From the NCBI GenBank assembly GCA_002205965.3, contig NADL03000479.1, positions 1 to 64,000 of the forward strand: a stretch of 64,000 bases of DNA. The letters run 5' to 3'. Positions 54,454-64,000 of this stretch are shown here, in pieces (the stretch's first letter is position 1; every line of letters begins with the position of its first letter). Under the pieces are notes generated by a model, which worked only from the letters and a program-made list of their open reading frames with translations, had not been told where the DNA came from and ran no database searches. Origin of the DNA: Kappaphycus alvarezii (taxonomy: Eukaryota > Rhodophyta > Florideophyceae > Gigartinales > Solieriaceae). A program made the translations under genes and the position numbers.

Positions 54454-55798
54454 CTATCGCAACCCGAATTCCTTTGAAGGGAGGGAATACGAAGAAGTGA
54501 CCCCTAGTCCGCAGTCATATTCACTTCAAACACGGTCCCTCAACCACTGTTTCGAAGTTGAATACCAAAGCTGCACAGTTATCCCTACCTACAGCATCGT
54601 ATTACGGGCCTGATTTATATAGAGTTACCTTTCTACAAGTACCCGATACCATCGACGCAAAAGACATGGCTTAACCAGCAAGGTTCTGAGGCTAGGACTC
54701 GACGGGTACTTAAGACGGCTTGATTAGTTGAGATAGAATAGCTTATAACACATACCATAATAGCTTACAACTGAAACCAACCAACCAACTTCAAGTGCTT
54801 TAAAATTTTATACGTTTCAACCACAGTTGGTCAAGCATTTCTACTCCCAGTCTGATAGCCCTTTCCTGGAATTCGCGTGAAAATGCGGTAAGGTTATTGA
54901 CCCAAACCCATGTGTGTGGTAACCCCATTGAGGGTCTCCTTTTTCATTTTACATGTTTTCCGATAACCTATGTTGCTGGGAGGTTTAAATCTTTTATTCT
55001 TGGAGGATACGTTTCACTCTATCCAAAAGTACTCCAGAAAACCACAGTCAACTCAAAAGAGCATCCCATGACCGCCTACATCGTTCCAGATGCTGACATA
55101 AAGGAGGAAAATAAATGCAGCGGAAAAGGTTGTGTCGCAGTGGAATGGTTGCAAAGCGAACCCATTCATCATCAAAGGATTGCGATACGCTTAATAAAAG
55201 GTTTATCGACATTATAAGCCGATAACCAACGTCGTGGTTACAAGATTTGCGTTCGATATGGAGCAAACGGTAGCTGAGAGATTTTGTGAAACTGAAGAAG
55301 GCAGAACAGCGATCTAGACGTACGCATCCTGTAGCAGTGAGCAGAGGTAAGAGAGGGAGAGTAACTTTTCACTTTCTCGGGCCCTATATCGCTGTTCATC
55401 ATTCATCACCACTGGTGGTTTAGGTCGAATATATCTACCAACAGTAAAAACACCCAAAACTTTCTCCACTGGAGGTGTTTAATGCATTAGATTCACCTCA
55501 CGTAGCTTTCATTACTGACTTGTGTGACGTTCAAGCTGCAGAAACGTCATAGGCGTGGGGGACATAACTGCCACTGAAAGCAACCGTGACAGCAGTGGCA
55601 GCAAATCCGTAGCTTTTTTTCATGTGGCTATCTGCATACACTAAGAAAATTTTACCGCGACTGACATCGAAAAGATCCACCTTGCAAGTGTTTTTTGGAG
55701 GCTAAATTAGTCAAAAATCTCAAATTTACCACTCCCAAAAAGTTCGAGAGTTTCCCTTCAGAATATGGCAAAATTATCTCACAAAAACTATCTCGACA

Positions 55799-56347
55799 AT
55801 GTCGGTTACGATAGGAAATCGTCGAGCTAAACTTCATTTATATTCAAATCAATTGAAATCAAAGTCGGCTTCAATTACTGCCAAAGAAACAGCGGTCAAC
55901 CACCAGTTCCTCTACGCTCACCAAAAGATGAACAACCACCAGCTCCAAGGGACCTGCCTAATCTTTCTGGTTTTCAATGTCACACGTCTTGTCGTGCCAG
56001 TCAACAAATGGTATAGACACGGCCACACCGTCTGCGCGTTGAATGGGAGAATCTCAGACGAGTTTTCTGGACAGGCTTTTGTTGGTCTCGGGTACTGTGC
56101 ATTGCGTGACATGGTCCACCGGATCAATAGATCCAGGGAGATCGTCAAAACTCATAGACGTTCTCGAACTGACAGTTATTCAAAGGAACGGTCTGAAATT
56201 TGCGTCCAGACCGCATCAAACTGGAATATATACTACCTCCACATACAATGCTTTCTTCGGGAACCAGTGCTAGCCCCACCTCTTTCTCTGTCGGCACACC
56301 ACCTACTCATTTGTGCTACACCGGAATCGGCAAAAAGCGATGGCTAG
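55799..56347 (+). CDS. Unidentified ORF, unit 5 copy, extended to 182 codons
   Basis: The unit 5 form of the 144-codon ORF. A TAA-to-TAC change in the TATA box removes the stop, so the frame overlaps the start of the zinc-finger gene by eight bases. The TATA box is altered by the same base. Confidence 0.2.
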   Translation: MSVTIGNRRAKLHLYSNQLKSKSASITAKETAVNHQFLYAHQKMNNHQLQGTCLIFLVFNVTRLVVPVNKWYRHGHTVCALNGRISDEFSGQAFVGLGYCALRDMVHRINRSREIVKTHRRSRTDSYSKERSEICVQTASNWNIYYLHIQCFLREPVLAPPLSLSAHHLLICATPESAKSDG

Positions 56348-58070
56348 CATTCCTCAAGCAAAGTCAGGATCCTTGGGAAGAGTCGATTCTGAGGCACAGA
56401 ATCAGAACAGAACCACCATTGGAGCCGTGAAGTCTCGGGAGAGTACGAGACTCACAGAAAATGTTTGTCCCACTTGCAAGCGGGTAAGTTCGAAAGTCAT
56501 TGACCGTCTGGTTCCACTTTCATACCTTTCTGGGAGACGAATAGTTCTGATTTTCCGTAGTTGAGCAGCCACTGACAGTGAAATGTTTGTTTGATGTATG
56601 CAGCAATTTGGAAGGGCCTTTAATCTCAAAGTGCACATGAGATTGCACACTGGGGAGACGCCCTACGAATGTCCGATGGAGAACTGCGACAGAAAATTTA
56701 AATGGCGGAGCTCCATGGCTCATCATGTTCGAGCCCACCATGACGGGAGCAATAGTGACATATTGAGGTCGAGCGCTCAGAAAAAAATAACGATGGAGCG
56801 GCTGTGCAACTGAAACCGGAAACAGGCAGAGAGAGAAGTTCTGGTCGGGAAAATAGCCTGCGAGTCCAACACAGTACCACTCCAGCGCAAGAAAGCTCAT
56901 CTGGTCGACCTTGCGGGAAATCAAAGAGAGGATCCAACGATGGCGGCGAGATACAGACAAATCGAAAGAAGCGTCCGAACGACCTGATCCACATTGCCGC
57001 AGAAAATCGCAGGGCAGATTCGAACAAGGCATCTTCTGGACAGCCTGCGATGACTGCTCCCGAGCGAAGAGGAAAGAAGAGATTCAAACATTCCGCAGCA
57101 GGGAGTCCGCCATCCAAATCTCGAGACATTGGTGGTAGCAGCGGCATGAAGATGTCGAAGGCAAGCGATTTGGACGAACTATTTGAGAGATGTGGGAAGG
57201 GCCTCAGCGTAGGTGTGAGTCCGAATGTTCGGTTGGAAGGGATACCGTTTGGGCGTGATGTATCACCAGAAACTGTAATGTCAGGGGCGGGTGCATATCC
57301 ATTTATGAACGCCAGTGAAGATAGCATCCTTCAAATGGCTGACCCATTACAGTTTGATGAATTGAATGAGCACCTGGAAGGTCTCTGCTGGTTGCAAGCC
57401 CGCGATCCATTCATTTCGAGCGGTGACAGGTGTCGTGGGGTAAATGAGTGGAGGCTGGCTCCTGAAACAAATAGCTGTGAGAAGCACAACGGCGCAAAGA
57501 TTACCTATTCTGTCCCGATTAATGCGCACGTACATGAGGTGGAAGGGGCGTCGGGGGAAATGAGAGTGCGAGTGCAAACTAATGTACAGATTCCGGCAAA
57601 GGATATCTGTCAAGCACATTCCGTTTCGACAGGTGTGAATGTGCTTGGGATCGGAGGTACTTTGGGGGAATTGGAGTCCAGGCGCTGACAAATGCACAGC
57701 TCATCTCAGGGGAGATAGGTCATGCACAATGTATCCCGTCAAGTGTGCCAGGCACGGGTCGAAAGCGCTTTCGTGGGAATTGAAGAGCAATCGCAAACTG
57801 GTGCGCAGACTCGTTCGAAGGGGTTCCGCCAGTCACAAAGTAGTAGGGCTGGGCCACGAGTGAAAGACATGGACAGCTTCTATGGCGATGGAACCGAAAA
57901 AGAGGCGGAAAGTGGGGGTTGTGTGGCGACGCGGTAGGTGACGAACAGTGGGTGGCATTTGAGCACTCCGATGGGATCATGTCGTCGCACAGGTCGGATC
58001 TGAGGAGCACACCAATAGTGATAGATCACGGGTTTCAAGCCCCTATTGAATTCTTTGACTTGCTTTGATA
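56340..58070 (+). pseudogene. C2H2 zinc-finger gene, unit 5, frameshifted
   Basis: Exon 1 56340-56483, intron 56484-56603, exon 2 from 56604. Both fingers are intact. An A-run of seven (56781-56787), against eight in unit 2, shifts the frame soon after finger 2. It stops at 56813 and leaves a short protein with both fingers. Downstream the long region is open from 56804 to 57688, then lost at a T-run contraction near 57661 and again at small deletions near 57751-57760. Confidence 0.85.
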
Positions 58071-58071
58071 A

Positions 58072-60269
58072 ATGTGTAGCGGTGACTTGTTGAAGAATGT
58101 CTCTTGCCTCTGTTTACTTTCAATTCGAACCAACTTCAGTCTTCGGTAGTGAGTAAACAGTGCAGTACTTGGAATTTAATAATTACAAGATAACATCGGA
58201 GAGTGATAGTTGCATTCGGTAAGAAGAGTAATACGAAGAACCTTACACTTACTGTAGACAGGTGGCAAGCTGTCACATGGTGGTGGTGAATCTTCATAGC
58301 TGTCACAAATGCAGACTGATCGTGAGCAAGTTAACTCGTGAAGTACAAGAAAACAGCGGGTTTGAGTGGGGTAGTTCAAGTACAGTAAAACACGTAGAAG
58401 TATATCGCGGTATTTAGGTTCTTGTAACGTGGCCTCGGTTCACATGAAGGGGGAACGTTTGGGTGTTTTACTGTTGGAAGATATTTCCGACCTATCCCAT
58501 GGTTTTCCAGACAACCGTTCACATGAATGCACCGCGATAAAGGGTAAAGGCAACAAATTTATGATGGCGACCTAGAAAGATGTTAGAGGGGGTGTGGTTA
58601 ATGCGACACTTTGTAGGGAGAAGACCAGGGAAGTTTTTAAGGTTAGCGTTTTGTACCCTAGGGGATAGTAGACGTCTTCATTTCATCTGGAAAGATGTGT
58701 TGAGATCAGACAACAGACATGCTTCACTGGAGGAGACCACTAGCGCGGCATACTGTCGTAAAAGAGTCGACATCGCTCTTGACAATTGTTCCATGGCTCT
58801 ATTCGAGACAAGTTTTGCCAGGCCTGTGACTACGGCAAATCGATCCAGGTTCCATCCTCCAAGAGCAGGAATTGAAATGGGTAGTAGCCTGGTCCTATAG
58901 GGCGATGCAGAAATACAGCCTTGGTACCTGCCCTGCTAGTTTGCCAAGGCGGTATTTAGACTAATAATAAGATGGTTGAAGATTGGAATCCTAGAGCGAG
59001 AGGGGGCGAGTGGGTTGACAAACGTGACGTAGAATTTCTCGCTCATCTGATATTGGATAAAACATCCTCACTTTCTAACATGGCAGCATTCTAAAACTCT
59101 CCACGAGTGGCCTGTTTATTGACGAGCACGTACCGCGCAAACGCATCTAAAATGACCTTCCTAATTCCTTGATAATGACATCCTCATTATGTAGTCCAAA
59201 AGGTTATCAATAAAGAAAAAAATTCCAATGATGTTTCTGGCTTTTCGATTTCCTGCTTCCATGTTTTTATACAGAAGATTAATTTTCAGAAGGGACGATA
59301 TCGGTTGGATAGCTAAGGGAAAGTTGAACGAGGAAGACCAAGGGAGAACGGATAGAGACAGAGAGAAGAGGATTGCAAGCAGAGGGAGAGTAAATGACCA
59401 AGAGAGAGAGTTGAGAAGAGAGATAGTGGTGGAGTGCTACCCTAACAGATGATGTAGGGATCCCAGGGCCTATATGGACCTCGAGGCGATCCGACTGGTG
59501 CTTCCGTTTGATTGAAGGAAGTTTCCAGAATCTATGTAGACGACGGTGATAGTCCAACCCTAATCCTACTTGAGCTTATCTAAAGTATATCAGCTCGAGC
59601 TTAAAGCACTTTACAGTACATAAACGTATCCACTCGGCTCTAAGTTGTACAGTAAGCTAAATTAAAGTATGTAAGCCCATTTCATATCTGTAAGCTGTCA
59701 GCAGAGAAAACAGAAAGTAAATGCACTAACACGACCCCTCGAACTAGAACTGGCCACTGTAGCGCCCCATCAATCTGAAAACAGCTCACTGCCAATTTGG
59801 AAGGCTAGGAAGGAATATGCCCAAATCACTTCGAAACTTCACCGACTTGAATCGAAGCAAAGGTTTTTTCAGAATATTGCAACCATGATGTTTATTTCTG
59901 CAGTGATATATCCGGGTCTGCTTTGCTGCTAATGCCTCGCGAATGAAGTGGTGCCGAATATCAATACGATTGTTTCACTAGTTGATAAACTGGTTCTTGG
60001 CAGAGCTGATCGATTCTGAGTTATGAGCGAATATTGAAATCTGTGCCGGATGTTTTGGCTATAACCGCAATTCACTACTTCACCCTGCCATTTCAATGGC
60101 ACTTGCCTAGACATTGGTACATAGCGGTAATGTATTGGGCTCACTCAACCAATGGATCTCTGCCCCGCGATGAAGGGGAAGGTCAAGCTTCAGCACACCG
60201 ACTAAAACTTCAACGTCGGCTACAACGTCTTTATCAGAATTGGGTTAACGACTATACGCATTAAACCTC
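58072..60269. other. Unit 5 stretch without a supported gene
   Basis: Same as 18420-20549 plus a 68-bp insertion at 58449-58516. The 96-codon frame seen in other units is cut to 74 codons at 59452 by a two-base loss, which argues against its being a needed gene. Confidence 0.4.
58449..58516. other. 68-bp insertion with 11-bp flanking repeats
   Basis: Present only in unit 5. GTTCACATGAA flanks it at 58438-58448 and 58517-58527; other units have that sequence once. No terminal inverted repeats seen. Confidence 0.75.
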
Positions 60270-62963
60270 CAGAAGACTCGTTTCTGAATTTCGATGTAGA
60301 TGTTGGCGATGCCGATGCCCCACTACTCGTTGGACTGCACATCCTGGATAAGCACGGCCTATTAGCAGACAAAATTGAAAAAGTACCCGAAACTCGTCGC
60401 TACGAATTTATATTTCCTACTACCAGACTTTAGCGGCACATGTGCGTGCCATAGGACAGAAAAACAATATTCTATACCAGGCAAGAATTGAATCTTCTCA
60501 ACAAATACAACAAAGGGCCACATCGTTTCCGTGTATCTTTTCCACCCTAAGCGCATTTATAACCATAAAATATCCCTTGACCTCGTTTGGATTCAAGGGA
60601 ACGCTGTTTTGCATGTGGTGGACCATCCACCCACTCTTACTCCGCCATGTTCCTCCCAGACAAGTCTGTCCAGACTATTTAGCACTACTTTTTAGTGCGC
60701 TGAGTATCTACTTATGTCGGCTACCCCGAAAAGATGAGTGTTGACCAAGACATAATCTTGTCCGGAAAAGAATTTGAAAACATCGCCAAGTCCGCTGGAA
60801 TCAAACTCAAACTGTGTGGTGTCTACTCACACAACGTACTAAGATGTGGGGAAGGCTATCATGCCCCGTTGGGGCGAGTTTCAATAATATTACCGGGGAT
60901 GTTCCCGTTGCCGATCACGGCATTGCCGTTCAGCTTTCGGTCAAGGCAATGAACGACACTCAGGGTTTCGAAGGCTTGAAACCCTCCACCCTTGTGTTCC
61001 GCGTGATTCCTTGCTTCCATCCCCACTCCAAATCCCTCTTGTCACACGCAGACCGCATGAGAGCGATGAATGTTGAACGTATTGAGATGGCAGACATCTC
61101 TGCATAAGTTCAGCTGACACGCACTTGCCGAACAAGTTCCCCCAGCAGCAAACTACATAATCCACTCCGGCTACCATTTTTGTCTGGCAGGAGAAATAGC
61201 AATGAAGAGGACCGTTCGAAGTAACGAAAGGCTATAAAAGCAAGTATGGGTGCAACGCAAAGACAAAGAGGCCAAATATTCTATTGACCAAGCAATGCCA
61301 GTCTCCAAGGCCGATAGCAACTCTTTACTACAGCACATCAATTAATATCTGTCCTCCGTCGCGAATCCATCAACCAAAGCTCGTGTTTATCTCACCGAAG
61401 TGATCACCACCAACGATCCCCGCAAAAGGACCCCCGCTCTGCTGCTGCACGATCAAAAGAAATTCAGGGATTGCTGCACCGAAATGTTTTTGAGGTCTTG
61501 CTCCGGGAGGAGCTTCCGGCTGATGCTAATATTATGAGAGGTCGTTTTGTGCTCTCCATCAAACACAAATGCGCAAACGAATAGCTATATAAAGCACGAT
61601 GTGCGGTGAAAGGTTTCGGCGATCAAGACTTAGACCATCTCGTACATCCCGCTTGCATGCTCCGTCTCAGCTCCGTACGCATTATGATGTCTATCGCAGC
61701 TATATTCTGCTTCTGCATATGATTACAGGACGTTACTCAGGCGTATTGACAATCCACAGGTGAACTGCTACGAGATTTTTATGTCATTACAACCCAAAAA
61801 CTACAGCTGGACTCAAATCACCTCTTCAAACTGTTAAAAACACCATACGGAATAGTAGATAAAGGAGACTATTGGGACTCAACTACCACCACACACCTCT
61901 GCGAGGACCTGGAGATGCAACAATGCACTCCGGATATCCGCCTTTTCTATAGAATAATACACAGAAAACTCGAAGGATAATCTAGATACTACGTTAAGGA
62001 GAGCTTTCATGCTAGTACAAATAAATTCCTTGCCACAACGAACATGAAAGAACAAAAGTTCGAAACCGATCCACGCGACATGAACAAATTCATCTTCGCC
62101 GGCATACAAGTATCAACAACACCAGTGAGAATCCACCTCTACCAATCACAACACCTCAACACATTGAAACCTTTGCCAACGGCTGAAACCTTCAGAGAAT
62201 ACAGGCCTCTTCGTAAAAACTTCAGTGGCTCCTGCACACTGGACCAGACATTGCATGCGCATAAGACATCTCAAATTACAAAAAATCGTTTTGGTCCGTC
62301 TGTCATAGAAGCAATCAGCAAAATCGTCCGGCAAGGACACAAATACTCTGATCGTAGAATTTTGTAGTCCCCTCCTGACCCTGCATCAATCTACCTTCCC
62401 GTTTACAGCAATTGCAGCTTCGCAGAAAGTCAGGACCCCACCCAACTCGGGTTCTAGATTCTCCTCTGCGAAAAAAACGACAAGTGCAGCATACTGCATT
62501 TCAGCACGTACGAATCTCGCCGAGTCACTTGCTCTGTCCTTGGCGGCGAGAAAATCACATTCAATGAAGCAATGGATTACCCGCTCACAGTGAAATGCGA
62601 CCTGGACACATTAATACACCGCTCCATTCCTACTCGTATGCTCACTCACTCAAAGACCTTCTTCAACGTCATTCAAAGCAATTCTATTCGTAAGTTCACT
62701 GACTCGAAGTCCCTCTTCGACTTCATTCAAAGAATACCATCACTACCGAGAAGCGAACAATGATTGATATCCGCGCTATAAGAGAATTCTATATTGAATT
62801 GAAGATCAGTGATGTAGGTTGGACTCGTAGCAAATACAATCCAGCAGACTCACTGACCAAAGTGAAAGAAAACGTGATACTAAACCGCATCATTGATGAA
62901 TGAATCGTTTCACACCCTGTCGCACAGTGGGTGATCCGACGTGGAGTATCGTTCAATGAATGA
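60270..62963 (+). pseudogene. Dead Ty1/Copia pol in unit 5
   Basis: Same domain order as in the other units. The integrase frame that is open in units 1, 2 and 4 is shifted here by a one-base loss near 60881. RT and RNase H remains end near 62903. Several homopolymer contractions are specific to this unit. Confidence 0.83.
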
Positions 62964-63127
62964 CTATCGCAACCCGAATTCCTTTGAAGGGAGGGAATAC
63001 GAAGAAGTGACCCCTAGTCCGCAGTCATATTCACTTCAAACACGGTCCCTCAACCACTGTTTCGAAGTAGGATACCAAAGCTGCACAGTTATCCCTACCT
63101 ACAGCATCGTATTACGGGCCTGATTTA

Positions 63128-64000
63128 TATAGAGTTACCTTTCTACAAGTACCCGATACCATCGACGCAAAAGACATGGCTTAACCAGCAAGGTTCTGAG
63201 GCTAGGACTCGACGGGTACTTAAGACGGCTTGATTAGTTGAGATAGAATAGCTTATAACACATACCATAATAACTTACAACTGAAACACAACCAACCCAA
63301 CTTCAAGTGCTTTAAAATTTTATACGTTTCAACCACAGTTGGTCAAGCATTTCTACTCCCAGTCTGATAGCCCTTTCCTGGAATTCGCCTGAAGATGCGG
63401 TAAGGTCATTGACCCAAACCCATGTGTGTGGTAACCCCATTGAGGGTCTCCTTTTTCATTTTACATGTTTTCCGATAACCTATGTTGCTGGGAGGTTTAA
63501 ATCTTTTATTCTTGGAGGATACGTTTCACTCTATCCAAAAGTACTCCAGAAAACCACAGTCAACTCAAAAGAGCATCCCATGACCGCCTACATCGTTCCA
63601 GTTGCTGACATAAAGGAGGAAAATAAATGCAGCGGAAAAGGTTGTGTCGCAGTGGAATGGTTGCAAAGCGAACCCATTCATCATCAAAGGATTGCGATAC
63701 GCTTAATAAAAGGTTTATCGACATTATTAGGCGATGACCAACGTCGCGGTTACAAGATTTGCATTCTATATGGAACAAAAGGTAGCTGAGAGACTTTGTG
63801 AAAGTGAAGAAGGCAGAACAGCGATCTAGACGTACGCATCCTGTAGCAGTGAGCAGAGGTAAGAGAGGGAGAGTAACTTTTCACTTTCTCGGGCCCTATA
63901 TCGCTGCTCATCATTCATCACCACTGGTGGTTTAGGTCGAATATATCTACCAACAGTAAAAACGCCCAAAACTTTCTCCACTGGCGGTGCTTAATGCAGT
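63128..64000 (+). repeat. Tandem unit 6, start only
   Basis: This is the first 873 bp of another unit, matching the start of unit 5 most closely. It shows that the array continues beyond the right edge of the window. The ATG of the 116-codon ORF is ATT here, as in unit 5. Confidence 0.9.

Larger units (their letters stand above)
40643..54617 (+). repeat. Tandem unit 4, with Copia insertion and internal duplication
   Basis: The unit begins at GTTACC, six bases into the unit consensus, directly after the right LTR of element 3. It contains element 4 (46023-51130) and a 423-bp tandem duplication at 41175-42019. Without these it is close to 8.44 kb. Its first few hundred bases carry the unit 5/6 sequence variants, and its zinc-finger region carries the unit 1-3 variants, so it is a mosaic. 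Confidence 0.9.
54618..63127 (+). repeat. Tandem unit 5, uninterrupted
   Basis: A complete unit of 8510 bp with no retrotransposon in it. It has a 68-bp insertion at 58449-58516 and more one-base deletions than units 1 and 2, mostly in homopolymers. The zinc-finger gene and the integrase remnant are both frameshifted here. It belongs with unit 4 (left part) and unit 6 by shared substitutions such as GGTTCTGAGG instead of GGCTCTGAGG near the unit start. Confidence 0.9.

Noticed and set aside
1-64000. Centromere or telomere repeat array
   Set aside because: No telomere motif is present, and the 8.4-kb unit contains genes and dead pol; a position near either cannot be shown from this window.

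Overview
The window is eukaryotic repeat DNA with no bacterial gene organisation. It is probably fungal, because a spliced C2H2 zinc-finger gene with a 120-bp GT-AG intron sits among Ty3/Gypsy and Ty1/Copia LTR retrotransposons. The species cannot be named from the sequence. No tRNA, rRNA, CRISPR array or unique housekeeping gene was recognised.

The backbone is a head-to-tail tandem array of a unit of about 8.45 kb, running off both ends of the window. Unit 1 is 1-23414, unit 2 is 23415-31543, unit 3 is only a 669-bp stub (31544-32212), unit 4 is 40643-54617, unit 5 is 54618-63127, and unit 6 starts at 63128. In order, each unit carries an AT-rich spacer, an unidentified ORF of about 116 codons, an unidentified ORF of 144 codons, a TATA box, a two-exon C2H2 zinc-finger gene, about 2.1 kb without a convincing gene, and a dead Ty1/Copia pol (protease, integrase, RT, RNase H). 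The Copia stops are shared between units, so that element died before the array expanded. The zinc-finger lesions differ from unit to unit, so that gene was intact when the array expanded. Only the unit 2 copy (25137-26552) is still open, and it has lost 318 bp in frame.

Four later LTR elements split the array. Element 1 (307-7768, minus) and element 2 (9971-17463, plus) are Gypsy copies inside unit 1, with target duplications GTAAC and CAAAT. Element 2 lies within the zinc-finger coding sequence. Element 3 (32213-40642, minus) is a Gypsy of the same family at the start of unit 4. Its U3 has been replaced by a sequence of about 1.2 kb that carries its own acidic-protein ORF. A large deletion removed most of unit 3 and part of its left LTR. 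Element 4 (46023-51130, plus) is a GalEa-like Copia inserted in unit 4, with duplication ACAGT.

The Gypsy family encodes a fused Gag-protease-RT-RNaseH-integrase polyprotein, then an accessory ORF2 joined by an ATGA stop/start overlap. ORF2 is made of two diverged copies of a domain of about 130 residues that I do not recognise, separated by a basic Arg/Ser/Pro linker. ORF2, the U3-borne ORF, the Tudor-like segment in the Copia element, and the array history are the most interesting content. Many frame breaks are one-base changes in short homopolymers, so some may be assembly error.
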